Positions 27,647 to 36,450 of a stretch of 64,000 nucleotides of DNA are shown here, one piece after another. The DNA lies in contig CANRKK010000001.1 in assembly GCA_947631195.1 (NCBI GenBank), positions 124,001-188,000 of the forward strand, given 5' to 3'. Positions within the stretch are counted from its first letter, which is position 1. Each line of letters opens with the position of its first letter. This stretch comes from an uncultured Clostridia bacterium. Its GTDB lineage: Bacteria; Bacillota; Clostridia; Christensenellales; Borkfalkiaceae. The notes under the pieces are model-generated. The model was not told the DNA's origin, did no database searches, and saw only the letters and a list, made by a program, of their open reading frames with translations. The translations under genes were made by a program, and so were the position numbers.

Positions 27647-28807
27647 ATGAAAATTTGTGCGATAATTTGCGAATTCAATCCTTTCCATAACGGCCACAAA
27701 CACCTGCTTGAATCGGCAAAAGTTTTGTCGGGCTGTGACGCCGTTCTCTGCATTATGAGCGGCAACTTCACCCAACGCGGAGATATAGCCGTTTTAGACA
27801 AGTACACGCGCGCAAGGCATGCGGTTATGGGCGGCGCGGACGCCGTTTTGGAACTGCCTGCAGCTTTTAGCGTGGCTCCCGCGGAAATTTTCGCCAAAGG
27901 CGCGATCAAAATCTTATCCTCCATTCCCGAAGTCGGCTCGCTCGCTTTCGGTTGCGAGACTCCCGACGCCGATTTTTCGGCCGCCGCAAAACTTTTGCTC
28001 AAAGAACAAAAACCGTTCAAAAATATTTTGTCGCAAAAACTTGCGCAGGGCGAGAGCTATGTGAAAAGCTACGTCGCCGCCTTTGCCGCCTGCGGGGGGA
28101 AGGCCGAACTTCTCTCCCAACCCAACAATATTTTGGGCGTGGAATACGCAAAAGCAATTTTAAGCTCGGGCGCAAAAATAAATCTGATTCCCGTAAAACG
28201 TGTTGGGCAAAACTTCGGGAGCGCGGAATTAACAGACAACTACTCTTCGGCGCAAGCGATAAGGAACAATATCGGCTCGGAAAAAATAAAAAGCAACGTG
28301 CCGCCCTATGTTTATGCTGATTTAAGGGATTTTTCTGCCGAAAACGCCAAATTTGAAGACATTTTGAGGTTTAAACTCTGCACTTCGGCCCCCGAAACGC
28401 TTGCAAAAATATTCGGCTGCACCGAGGGGCTTGAAAACAAGTTGGCTGCCTGTTACAACCTGCCATATAAGCAGTTAGTGCTGTCGGCAAGCGGCAAAAG
28501 GTACACCGAAAGCAGAATAAAAAGGATTTTAACGGCCGATTTGCTGGAACTTTACAGCGCAGACTGCATAAGTTATTTAAACTCGCGCCTGTACATCAGG
28601 CCGCTTGCACTAAAAAAAGACCGCGCAGACGACGTTTTGGCCGCGCTTTCCAAGTCTGAATTCCCGCTGCTGCTGAAATACAGAGACGTGGTCCGCCTGA
28701 ACAATACTGCGCGCAAGTGCCTGGAAAGCGACTTTTTGGCCGAAAAAATACGCAATTTTATATTTAATTTGCCGTACAAAGAGTTCGGTTATCCCGTATT
28801 TATATAA
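27647..28807 (+). CDS. tmcAL: tRNA(Met) cytidine acetate ligase (YlbM family)
   Basis: Forms N4-acetylcytidine at the wobble base of elongator tRNA-Met, using acetate and ATP. The nucleotidyltransferase signature is FNPFHNGH (residues 10-17), with SGNFTQRGD near 38; both are diagnostic of YlbM/TmcAL. Length is 386 residues. No strong Shine-Dalgarno sequence is seen. In Bacillus the order is ylbM-ylbN(yceD)-rpmF; here pta-ackA sits between tmcAL and yceD and tmcAL is inverted, so the enzyme is encoded beside the acetate-producing pathway. Confidence 0.93.
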   Translation: MKICAIICEFNPFHNGHKHLLESAKVLSGCDAVLCIMSGNFTQRGDIAVLDKYTRARHAVMGGADAVLELPAAFSVAPAEIFAKGAIKILSSIPEVGSLAFGCETPDADFSAAAKLLLKEQKPFKNILSQKLAQGESYVKSYVAAFAACGGKAELLSQPNNILGVEYAKAILSSGAKINLIPVKRVGQNFGSAELTDNYSSAQAIRNNIGSEKIKSNVPPYVYADLRDFSAENAKFEDILRFKLCTSAPETLAKIFGCTEGLENKLAACYNLPYKQLVLSASGKRYTESRIKRILTADLLELYSADCISYLNSRLYIRPLALKKDRADDVLAALSKSEFPLLLKYRDVVRLNNTARKCLESDFLAEKIRNFIFNLPYKEFGYPVFI

Positions 28808-28827
28808 AATAATCTATAATATGTAAA

Positions 28828-28856
28828 AGGCCCGTTCGTTGCGTTGAACGGGCTTT
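28828..28856. terminator. bidirectional terminator between tmcAL and rluB
   Basis: GCCCGTTC and GAACGGGC arms (8 bp) with an 8-nt loop; TTT follows on the plus strand and TTTT on the minus strand. It separates two convergent genes. Confidence 0.7.
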
Positions 28857-28860
28857 GCAA

Positions 28861-29559
28861 TTACAGAGACTGCAAATAATCTATTTCCTCGCGGGTAAGT
28901 TTTCGGTAGGCTCCCCTGTCCAGTCCCCTTAAACCGAGTTCACCTATCTTAATCCTTTTAAGAAATACCACTTCCTTGCCGATTGCCGCAAACATTTTTC
29001 TCACTTCGCGGTTTTTGCCCTCGGTAATGGTTATATGTATTTTTGTGTAAGACTTATTTGTTTCCACAATATGAGCCTTACATTTTTTTGTGACGGAACC
29101 GTCGATTTCTATCCCGCTCCTTATGGGGTTGAGGGCGGCTTCCGTAAGCGTGCCTTCAACCTTAACGAGGTACGTTTTGGGCACCTCGTGCGAGGGATGC
29201 GTAAGTTTTTGCGCCAACTCGCCGTCGGTAGTCAAAATTATCAGGCCCTCGCTGTCATAGTCGAGCCTTCCCACAGGATATATTCTGCCGACGCCTGCAG
29301 GCATTAAATCCAACACCGTCTTCCTGCCCCTGTCGTCCGTTACGGCACAAATATATCCCTTAGGCTTATTGAGAATATAGTATTCATTTTTTTGCAGCGA
29401 AACTTTTTTGCCGCAAACAAAAACTTCATCCCCTTCAAAAACTTCGTGCCCGACGGAAGCGACCTTACTGTTTACCGTAACCTTTCCGTCGGATATCAAT
29501 TTATCGCACTCCCTGCGCGAAGCTACGCCGCAAGCCGCAAGAAACTTATTTATACGCAT
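28861..29559 (-). CDS. rluB: 23S rRNA pseudouridine synthase, RluB/RsuA family
   Basis: Isomerises a uridine in the peptidyl transferase region of 23S rRNA. The S4 domain is at residues 1-60 (MRINKFLAACGVASRRECD) and the catalytic aspartate lies in GRLDYDSEGL near residue 103. The 232-residue size and its place downstream of the scp/gerW region favour RluB over RsuA or RluE. Last gene of the DUF2953-gerW-dac-rluB unit. Confidence 0.9.
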   Translation of the reverse strand: MRINKFLAACGVASRRECDKLISDGKVTVNSKVASVGHEVFEGDEVFVCGKKVSLQKNEYYILNKPKGYICAVTDDRGRKTVLDLMPAGVGRIYPVGRLDYDSEGLIILTTDGELAQKLTHPSHEVPKTYLVKVEGTLTEAALNPIRSGIEIDGSVTKKCKAHIVETNKSYTKIHITITEGKNREVRKMFAAIGKEVVFLKRIKIGELGLRGLDRGAYRKLTREEIDYLQSL

Positions 29560-29583
29560 ATAACCAAAGTCCCAAAAATAAAA

Positions 29584-30597
29584 TCAACTATTAATTATAC
29601 TATATAAATTTTCGGTTAAAAGCAAGCTATTTGGAGTTGAAATTTCAAGTTTTGCAACAAGATCGCCTGTTTTGATATTTTTTAGCCCGCTATATGGAAT
29701 TACTCTATAACTGATTTTTTCGTCGGTTTTTGCAACAAATTCAATCGGTTTTGACAGTTTGCATAGTACATTGTCAGACATAAATGCCATATTTTGCCCG
29801 ATTTTAATCAGCTTGAAATTTTTAAAACATTTGTCGAGTATCCGCCCGCTTTCGGCATACATGTCGGGACAGTTCAACACAACGCAAATTACATCCATCC
29901 CGTCCCTTTCGGCCGAGGACACTAAACATCTTCCCGCTTTAACGGTGTAGCCTGTTTTTATGCCGTTGGCGCCGTCGTAGTTATAGAGCATTTTGTTTTT
30001 GTTGACAAAGTTTCTGAATTGTCCCTTGTAATTTTTGGTTGCCACCACTTCTTTAAAAACAGGATTTTTCATGGCATACCTTGCAATAAGGCATAGATCC
30101 TTTGCCGTTGTGAAGTGATTGTCGTCGGGCAGTCCGCTCGGGTTGGCAAATTGCGTATTTTCGGCGCCTATTTCACGGGCCTTTGTATTCATTTTTTCTA
30201 CAAACTTTTCAACCGAGCCGCTGTTGTGGATTGCCAAAGCCGCAGCGCTGTCGTTGCCCGAGCGCAGCATCAACCCGTAGAGCAAATCTTTAACGCTGAT
30301 CTGTTCGTTCTTTTTCAGATAAATACTCGAACCCTCAACGCCCACCGCCTCATCGGGTACGGTGATCACTTCCTCGAGGTCGTTCTCTTCGATTATGATT
30401 ATTGCGGTCATAATCTTCGTCGTGCTTGCCATGGGGAGCCTTTTATCGGGATTGCTTTCCTCGAGGACCGTCCCCGTGGACAGTTCCATGGCAACGGACG
30501 ACGTTGCGGAAGTTTCAGCATTCGCTCCGTGCAGCCCCATAGACATACACATAACCAGCATGGCCGCGCAAATTATCAGTACGCTTTTTTTAGCCAT
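29584..30597 (-). CDS. dacF: D-alanyl-D-alanine carboxypeptidase (DacF-like)
   Basis: Trims pentapeptide side chains of peptidoglycan. Signal peptide 1-27 from the ATG at 30597 (ends GANA). The SxxK motif is S58-T-T-K61, SxN is SGN near 115, and KTG lies in GIKTGYT near 215. Length is 338 residues. The track start adds 17 residues that overlap gerW; even from the chosen ATG there is an 8-nt overlap with gerW. Neighbours (scpAB, gerW, rluB) match the usual dacF location, though a sporulation-specific role is inferred only from context. Confidence 0.9.
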   Translation of the reverse strand: MAKKSVLIICAAMLVMCMSMGLHGANAETSATSSVAMELSTGTVLEESNPDKRLPMASTTKIMTAIIIIEENDLEEVITVPDEAVGVEGSSIYLKKNEQISVKDLLYGLMLRSGNDSAAALAIHNSGSVEKFVEKMNTKAREIGAENTQFANPSGLPDDNHFTTAKDLCLIARYAMKNPVFKEVVATKNYKGQFRNFVNKNKMLYNYDGANGIKTGYTVKAGRCLVSSAERDGMDVICVVLNCPDMYAESGRILDKCFKNFKLIKIGQNMAFMSDNVLCKLSKPIEFVAKTDEKISYRVIPYSGLKNIKTGDLVAKLEISTPNSLLLTENLYSIINS

Positions 30598-30964
30598 TAT
30601 CTGTAAGTTTATGAACGAGTTCGCCCGTTTTTTCAACGAGCGCGTCAAGCGCTCCTTCTTCCATTTTTAAAAGTCTGCAATTTGTGCCGTCGTCAACTAT
30701 AAAGCCCTGAGGTTTAACCGTCACTACGGTGCCGTTGCCGCCCGCGAGCTTAAACCCGTCCGATTCCTTATAAGTTTTTACGTCGCCGTATTCGCCGCCG
30801 CCGCTTAAATTTACGACCGTCACGGACGAAAGTGGAATTATCTGTGCCCCGCTCACGGTGATAATCGGCTTGCCAACCACGGTGTCCGCGTCTGCAACTT
30901 TATCTATCTGTATTGCCGGTGTGTTGAATTCATTGTTGATATTTTTTTTGTTATTTGAGCGCAT
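30590..30964 (-). CDS. gerW: GerW family sporulation protein (YtfJ)
   Basis: Family needed for proper spore germination in Bacillus. The core GKPIITVSGAQIIPLSSVTV, GGGEYG and VTVKPQGFIVDDG segments are diagnostic of Spore_YtfJ. Length is 124 residues. GGAG lies 8 nt before the ATG. It overlaps the DUF2953-type gene upstream and the carboxypeptidase downstream, as in the ytfI-ytfJ order of Bacillus. Confidence 0.92.
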   Translation of the reverse strand: MRSNNKKNINNEFNTPAIQIDKVADADTVVGKPIITVSGAQIIPLSSVTVVNLSGGGEYGDVKTYKESDGFKLAGGNGTVVTVKPQGFIVDDGTNCRLLKMEEGALDALVEKTGELVHKLTDNG

Positions 30965-31475
30965 TTATTTTCTCCATTATCAAAATTAATATAATTTTGC
31001 CTACAACAAACATGTTTATGATAGTCACGGCCTTACAATAATAGCGTATATAACCATGTTCTTCATTGAGGACGGTGTAATTTCTCAGCTTTGCGTAGTT
31101 GCCGTTTATCTGTATAAACTTGTATATAGCCGTTGTGAGGGCGTTTTGGGTCAGTACAATATAGGCATTATTCTGTTTAACAAGGCCGTAGTCGCCAAGT
31201 TGGATTATTTTATATATACATAAACTGTTAAAAATTTTATATGCACTGAATTTTATATCCTTAACGTCAAACTTTTTATTTTTGCCGTTGATTTGCATTT
31301 CGCCCGGCTTATCCTTTACGGTATTGGCGTTAAAAAACCTTAAAAAGCGATAGGCGCAAACGTTCAGCGCGGCATATTTTTTTTCGGAATTTATATATAT
31401 ATAATTGTATAAGTGAAAGGGAAACAGTGAAAGAGCAAAGCCTATTGCGGATATATATACCATTGCTTCATTCAT
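30951..31475 (-). CDS. DUF2953-type membrane-associated protein (YtfI-like)
   Basis: Weakly conserved protein of about 175 residues with an N-terminal membrane segment and a C-terminal hydrophobic segment. It is assigned mainly from its position directly upstream of gerW, where YtfI/DUF2953 normally sits, and overall pattern. The track starts at a TTG inside the scpB terminator; I prefer the ATG at 31475, though no Shine-Dalgarno sequence supports either. It overlaps gerW by 14 nt. Function unknown; possibly sporulation related by association. Confidence 0.6.
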   Translation of the reverse strand: MNEAMVYISAIGFALSLFPFHLYNYIYINSEKKYAALNVCAYRFLRFFNANTVKDKPGEMQINGKNKKFDVKDIKFSAYKIFNSLCIYKIIQLGDYGLVKQNNAYIVLTQNALTTAIYKFIQINGNYAKLRNYTVLNEEHGYIRYYCKAVTIINMFVVGKIILILIMEKINALK

Positions 31476-31510
31476 ACAAATATTATTGGTAAAACAAAAT
31501 TTAATATGCA

Positions 31511-31537
31511 AAAACGGACGGGAAAACCGTCCGTTTT
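31511..31537 (-). terminator. terminator of the lysA-M50-scpA-scpB operon
   Basis: Perfect 11-bp arms AAAACGGACGG and CCGTCCGTTTT with a 5-nt loop, immediately after scpB and ending in TTTTTG on the minus strand. Confidence 0.85.
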
Positions 31538-31541
31538 AACG

Positions 31542-32273
31542 TTATTCTATTTTTATTATATCGTCATCGTCGGGTATGAAATCCGGCGGTTCGAGCACAT
31601 CGTCATCCACCTTCCCGCTCTTGACCAACTCATCCTGCTGCTTTGGTTCCTTTTTTGTTTTTTTGACTTCTTCGTCCTCATCTTCGTTATATTCGTCCTT
31701 TCTATAAAGATAGTTTGCGTCCTCCTCATCTTCTTCAAGCAACGAACTCTTGAGTTCGGCAATCTGCGACATCAAATCGTCATAATCGGGCAGTTCGTCT
31801 ATGGAATTCAGCTTAAACCGCTTCAAGAAAGTGTCGGTGGTTGCATACAAAATAGGCTTGCCTACCGCATCTTTTCTGCCGCACGGCACAATCATTTCAA
31901 GTTCCAAAAGAGTATGTATGGCATAATCGCAACTTACCTGCCGTATTTCTTCAAGTTCGGGCTTTGTAATCGGCTGCTTATAGGCGATAATCGCCGCACA
32001 TTCCAAAATGGTTTTGGTAAACTCCTTTTCCTTTATCGGGACCAAAACTTCCGATATCTGCTGTCTGTATTTGGGGTTGCTCGCCAATTGGATTTTGCCG
32101 TTGAAAGTAAGTAAAATAACGCCGTTATCTTCGCCGTACCTGTTTTTAAGCTCGCTTACGGCGGCATTTACCTCCTTTAACGAACAGCCCAATTTTTCAA
32201 CAATATATTTTACGGGCACAGGCTCGCCTGAAGCAAAAGCTATGGCCTCAATCGTATTCGTCAAATTGCTCAT
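31542..32273 (-). CDS. scpB: segregation and condensation protein B
   Basis: Winged-helix subunit of the SMC condensin complex. Conserved parts are AIAFASGEPV near the N-terminus and IIAYKQPITKPELEEIR near 105. Residues beyond about 185 form a highly acidic, Lys/Glu-rich tail not typical of the core family. The start overlaps scpA by 26 nt. Confidence 0.95.
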   Translation of the reverse strand: MSNLTNTIEAIAFASGEPVPVKYIVEKLGCSLKEVNAAVSELKNRYGEDNGVILLTFNGKIQLASNPKYRQQISEVLVPIKEKEFTKTILECAAIIAYKQPITKPELEEIRQVSCDYAIHTLLELEMIVPCGRKDAVGKPILYATTDTFLKRFKLNSIDELPDYDDLMSQIAELKSSLLEEDEEDANYLYRKDEYNEDEDEEVKKTKKEPKQQDELVKSGKVDDDVLEPPDFIPDDDDIIKIE

Positions 32274-33063
32274 TGTCTATTTCCTTCAAATCCCACTCGG
32301 GATTAAGTCTGATGTTTATTGTGCCGAAGCTGTCGCGCTGCTCTACCATTATAAACTGATGCTTGAGCATCTCCAAAAGCGCCTGAAATGTTGTAATTAC
32401 CTCGGTTCGTGAAAAAGTGGTAAATAATTTTTCAAATTCCACTTCTTGCAATTCGATAAGTTTTTCTCGTATGAAGTGCACTTTTTGCTCTACGGTGTAT
32501 GTATCTTTGGGAATTTCCTTTATGTTTTCTTTTTCCCTTTGCAGACTTTCGTTTTTAAGCATCATGTTTGCAAAGGCTTTTAAAAGTCCGTCAACGGTAA
32601 AATCTTTGTAAATTACGCGCACGGTATCGAGTGATTTGTCCGGTTCTTTAAAATAATATCCTACCGTTTCCAAATCCTTGAGTTTGGGGGTTTCGCCTTT
32701 TATAAGCTCGTATTCCCGCTGTTTAAGCTGTTCAATCAGCGCTCTCTCCTCTTCCTCAGCTCCGCCCATATCCTCGCCCATCACCTCAACGACGGGAACC
32801 ATGCTCTTGGATTTTATATAGACTATTTGCGCCGCCAAAGCCAAATACTCGCTTTCCTTATCTACGTCACGGTGGGGCTGGGTTTTCATATATTCTATGT
32901 AATCGAGGAACTGGTCGGTAACTTTAGACACGAAAACATCCTCGATTTTTATCTGCGCTATATTTATAAGGTGCAGAAGCAAATCGAGCGGCCCTTCAAA
33001 GTCGTCGAGTACGGTGTTGTAGTCCACGACCGATTCAAAGTTGTCGTAATTATTGTTTGTCAT
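32248..33063 (-). CDS. scpA: segregation and condensation protein A (kleisin)
   Basis: Kleisin linking SMC heads in the bacterial condensin. The N-terminal FEGPLDLLLHLI segment (about 22-33) is diagnostic, followed by the YLALAAQIVYIKSK helix. Length is 271 residues. It overlaps scpB and follows the M50 protease by 15 nt. Confidence 0.96.
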   Translation of the reverse strand: MTNNNYDNFESVVDYNTVLDDFEGPLDLLLHLINIAQIKIEDVFVSKVTDQFLDYIEYMKTQPHRDVDKESEYLALAAQIVYIKSKSMVPVVEVMGEDMGGAEEEERALIEQLKQREYELIKGETPKLKDLETVGYYFKEPDKSLDTVRVIYKDFTVDGLLKAFANMMLKNESLQREKENIKEIPKDTYTVEQKVHFIREKLIELQEVEFEKLFTTFSRTEVITTFQALLEMLKHQFIMVEQRDSFGTINIRLNPEWDLKEIDNEQFDEYD

Positions 33064-33078
33064 ATCTTAATTAATAAA

Positions 33079-33801
33079 TTATAAACCCAAAAAGACAAGC
33101 GGCGGCACACCCAAACCGAATACCAAATTCCAGATAAGTCTTATGGGATATCCGAGTATGTTTACCGCAAACCACTGTATATAGCCCAAAATATCAAAAT
33201 ATTTGAAAAAATAAAGCGCAGTATTATCTATAACTATCCCGCAGAGAAAACTCTCTACCACAAGAATAATTAAAATGTACTGCCCGTAAGTTCTCAAAAA
33301 TCTCTGTACGGGGTTAACCTGCCGCGTAAACGCCTCCACCACCCTGAAACCGTCCAGCGGATATAAAGGCAAAAGATTGAAGATGAACACGCTGAGATTG
33401 AACACAAACAGATTGCGGAAAAAATAGAAAAAGAACAGCCACAACTCATACAATCCGCTTGTCCAATAATACATAACAGGAAGAAGCAGTAAATAGCCGA
33501 TAAATGCGATGATATAGTTGGTGACAACGCCGGCTATTGCCGTTAGAAACAGCCCTTTGCGGTAGTTTTTAAAGTTGTACGGGTCAATGGGCACAGGTTT
33601 TGCCCAGCCGAACCCTGCCAGCGCACAGAGAATAAACCCCACAGGATCGAGATGCTTTAAGGGGTTGAGCGTCATTCTTCCGCGCATTTTTGCCGTCGGG
33701 TCGCCGCACTTATAGGCAACATAGGCGTGAGCAAACTCATGCGGGGCAAAAACAAATATTACCGCTAAAATTGACGCAAGATAAAATATCAATTGGTCCA
33801 A
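33079..33801 (-). CDS. site-2 protease family (M50) membrane metalloprotease
   Basis: Polytopic membrane zinc protease. HEFAH at residues 21-25 is the HExxH zinc motif inside the first helix, and LDGFR near 150 supplies the third ligand (LDG motif). About six membrane segments and no PDZ domain place it in the YwhC-like minimal group. The start is TTG at 33801, just after the lysA stop, so translation is probably coupled. Substrate unknown. Confidence 0.9.
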   Translation of the reverse strand: MDQLIFYLASILAVIFVFAPHEFAHAYVAYKCGDPTAKMRGRMTLNPLKHLDPVGFILCALAGFGWAKPVPIDPYNFKNYRKGLFLTAIAGVVTNYIIAFIGYLLLLPVMYYWTSGLYELWLFFFYFFRNLFVFNLSVFIFNLLPLYPLDGFRVVEAFTRQVNPVQRFLRTYGQYILIILVVESFLCGIVIDNTALYFFKYFDILGYIQWFAVNILGYPIRLIWNLVFGLGVPPLVFLGL

Positions 33802-33803
33802 TG

Positions 33804-35129
33804 CTATTTTAACCTCTCGGGAATAATATCGTTTCTAACCAAGTCCTCATAGGTTTGCGGCTTTATAATCAAGTCCGCCTTACCGTCTTTCACCAGCACG
33901 GCGGGCGGAACGAAATTGCGGTTGTAGTTGCTCGCCATCGAATAGTTGTATGCGCCCGTGGTCAGCACCGCCATAATGTCGCCCCGCTCTGCCTTGGGCA
34001 AGGGAACATCCACGGCGATTAAATCTCCGCTCTCGCAGCATTTCCCGGACACGGAAACGCGCTCCGTGCACTTTTCCGCCGCTCTGTTGGCAAGCAAAAC
34101 GGTGTATTTTGACTGGTATAGCGCGTAACGCGGATTATCGAACATTCCGCCGTCGATGGCAACGTATTTTCTTATGCCGGGTATGTCTTTAATTGCTCCC
34201 ACCGTGTACAGTGTTATGCCCGCTTCACCGACAATCGAACGTCCCGGTTCTATCAATAAATAGGGCTTTTTTACGCCGAGCGCCGAGGATTTTTCTATGA
34301 CTGCCCCGATAAGCGTCTTTAAATAGTCGGCATAGTCCGAAACTTCGAGTTGGGGATCCTCATCGTTATACCAAACCCCGAACCCGCCGCCGATGTTAAG
34401 AACTTCTGCCTCAAATCCGAGTTTGCCCTTAACTTCGGCAATAAAATCCATAACCTTGTCCGCGGCAAGGACGAATGATTGTTTTTCAAATATCTGCGAA
34501 CCGATGTGGCAGTGATAACCCTCCAATTTAAGATGTTTTTTGCCGAGCACGTGCGCGGTTATCTTCTCCGCCATGCCGTCCGAAACCGAAAAGCCGAACT
34601 TGCTGTCCGTGCGCGCCGTCTGAATATACGCGTGCGTGTGGGCCTCAACGCCGGGGTTGATCCTGATTAAAACATTCTGCTCTACGCCGCGTTCTTCCGC
34701 TAACTTTTCGATGATGTCCGCTTCGCTGAAGGAGTCCACCACTATCGTGCCGATTTTATTGTCGAGCGCATAACGAAGTTCGCTTTCAAGTTTATTATTG
34801 CCGTGCATATAAACTTTTTGTGCGGGGAAACCTGCCTTTAACGCCGTGTACAGCTCACCGCCGGATACAACGTCTACGCCTATACCTTCAGACTTGGCAA
34901 TACTGTACATTGCCATGCAGGAAAACGCCTTGGAAGCATACAGCACCATGCCGTTGCCCGAATACTCGGTTTCTATAGTGCGCTTGTAGACCCGCATCAT
35001 ATCTCTTATGTGTTGCTCGTCAAAAACATAGAGCGGCGTGCCAAATTGCGCGGCGAGTTCAACAGTATCTGCGCCACCTATTTCAAGATGGCCCTTTTCA
35101 TTTATTTTAAGTGTTTTGCGTGCGTTCAT
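33804..35129 (-). CDS. lysA: diaminopimelate decarboxylase
   Basis: Last step of lysine synthesis (meso-DAP to lysine), PLP dependent. The PLP lysine is K67 in YASKAF, with VDVVSGGEL near 86, GGGFGVW near 245 and the CESGD segment near 350. Length is 441 residues. First gene of lysA-M50-scpAB, with a promoter at 35154-35182. The leader (about 18 nt) is too short for a lysine riboswitch. Confidence 0.97.
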   Translation of the reverse strand: MNARKTLKINEKGHLEIGGADTVELAAQFGTPLYVFDEQHIRDMMRVYKRTIETEYSGNGMVLYASKAFSCMAMYSIAKSEGIGVDVVSGGELYTALKAGFPAQKVYMHGNNKLESELRYALDNKIGTIVVDSFSEADIIEKLAEERGVEQNVLIRINPGVEAHTHAYIQTARTDSKFGFSVSDGMAEKITAHVLGKKHLKLEGYHCHIGSQIFEKQSFVLAADKVMDFIAEVKGKLGFEAEVLNIGGGFGVWYNDEDPQLEVSDYADYLKTLIGAVIEKSSALGVKKPYLLIEPGRSIVGEAGITLYTVGAIKDIPGIRKYVAIDGGMFDNPRYALYQSKYTVLLANRAAEKCTERVSVSGKCCESGDLIAVDVPLPKAERGDIMAVLTTGAYNYSMASNYNRNFVPPAVLVKDGKADLIIKPQTYEDLVRNDIIPERLK

Positions 35130-35153
35130 TTGTTCACCAGAAGTATATTAATA

Positions 35154-35182
35154 ATTCTATCAAAATGTTGACTATTAGTCAA
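35154..35182 (-). promoter_or_regulatory. lysA operon promoter with palindromic -35 region
   Basis: The minus strand reads TTGACT, a 17-bp spacer, then TAGAAT. The -35 box is half of a perfect palindrome TTGACTATTAGTCAA (35168-35182, 7-bp arms and 1-bp centre), which may be an operator. Confidence 0.65.
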
Positions 35183-35212
35183 ATATTTTGCTTAACATTA
35201 TAATAAAATGCC

Positions 35213-35244
35213 AAAACAGGCGCGCGGATAACTCCGTGCGCCTG
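35213..35244 (-). terminator. terminator of the second carboxypeptidase gene
   Basis: A 12-bp stem (CAGGCGCGCGGA / TCCGTGCGCCTG, one G-T pair) with a 4-nt loop, followed by TTTTGGC on the minus strand. Confidence 0.8.
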
Positions 35245-35261
35245 CGTTTATCAAATCCGTA

Positions 35262-36422
35262 TTAAATTGCCCATTCGGATGCGTTGCGGATAAAATAATC
35301 CCCAAAACTTGCCTTTTGTACATCTTCGGCGGCGATAACGTTTACACAATCGACTAAAATTCCGTCTTTATATACCTCTATCTCGCCGACCTTTTGCCCG
35401 CAACCGACGGGCGCTTTAACCTGAAAACTTTTGATATTATAGGTGATTTCGGGCGTACCGTCTTTTGCCGAAAAAACATAGCTGTTTCTTTCGGGCTTTA
35501 CGGCAACACTGTCCTTTTTGCCTCCCGATACGGCAAAATCATCGTTTAGGGTGACGTCTTTATCCAAAACAATCTTGTTTTTATAATTTGCAAAACCGTA
35601 GTCAAACATTTTGATTGTGGAATTAAACCTGTCTTCGCTGGTTTTGCCGCCGAGCACCACCGATATCAATCTTAAATCATTTTTCTTTGCCGTGCAGGCA
35701 AGGCAGAATCCCGCCTCGTTGGTAAATCCGGTCTTGCCGCCGTCGCAGTAGGAATATCTTTTTATAAGTTTGTTGGTATTGGTCATCGACGTAGTTCTGT
35801 CATCGGGGTGCGCAAAATCTTCAAGCCAAATTTTGCTATATTTAAAATAGTCCGCGTGTCTTATCAAATTTTTAAACATAACGGCTACGTCTTTGGCGCA
35901 CGAATATTGCGTTTCTCTGGGAAGCCCCGTGCAATTTGCAAAAACAGTGTCCGCACAGCCGAGCTCCTCGGCTTTTTGATTCATTTTTGCCACAAACTGT
36001 TCCTCGCTGCCCGCCAATCTTTCAGATAGCGCTACACAGCTGTCGTTTGCGGAACATACGATTATCGATTTAATCAGCTGTTCAACGGGATATTTCAGTC
36101 CGCTGTCCAAAAATACCTGCGACCCTCCCATTCCTGCGGCATTATCGCTTATCAGAATCTGCTCGTCAAAGGTAAGTTCGCCACGCTCGATTGCGTCGAA
36201 ACACAGCGTAAGAGTCATAACCTTGCAAACGCTCGCAATGGGCATATGCGCGGTTTCGTTGGATTTGTATATACATTCCCCTGAATTATAATCGATAAGA
36301 TAGGCCGACTTGCAGCCCGTCGCAAGCTCCGTATCTGCGGAAACGGCTTTAAAGCCCAAAGTTCCCGTCATGCAAGCTACAGAACAGCAAGCAACCGCGA
36401 TTGTTTTTAATAACTTTTTCAT
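35262..36422 (-). CDS. D-alanyl-D-alanine carboxypeptidase (PBP5 family)
   Basis: Second peptidoglycan carboxypeptidase of the window, not closely similar to the first. Signal peptide about 1-29; SxxK is S64-V-C-K67, SxN is SAN near 123, and KTG lies in GGKTGFT. The C-terminal beta-rich extension (about 270-386) matches the PBP5 C-terminal domain. The protein is unusually cysteine-rich for an exported protein. I use MKKLLK at 36422; no Shine-Dalgarno sequence is obvious. Confidence 0.9.
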   Translation of the reverse strand: MKKLLKTIAVACCSVACMTGTLGFKAVSADTELATGCKSAYLIDYNSGECIYKSNETAHMPIASVCKVMTLTLCFDAIERGELTFDEQILISDNAAGMGGSQVFLDSGLKYPVEQLIKSIIVCSANDSCVALSERLAGSEEQFVAKMNQKAEELGCADTVFANCTGLPRETQYSCAKDVAVMFKNLIRHADYFKYSKIWLEDFAHPDDRTTSMTNTNKLIKRYSYCDGGKTGFTNEAGFCLACTAKKNDLRLISVVLGGKTSEDRFNSTIKMFDYGFANYKNKIVLDKDVTLNDDFAVSGGKKDSVAVKPERNSYVFSAKDGTPEITYNIKSFQVKAPVGCGQKVGEIEVYKDGILVDCVNVIAAEDVQKASFGDYFIRNASEWAI

Positions 36423-36450
36423 ACGAACAGTATGCCGCAATATTCTGCTT

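Noticed and set aside
35130-35261. Lysine riboswitch upstream of lysA
   Set aside because: The gap is only about 130 bp and contains a terminator for the neighbouring gene; the lysA promoter leaves an 18-nt leader.
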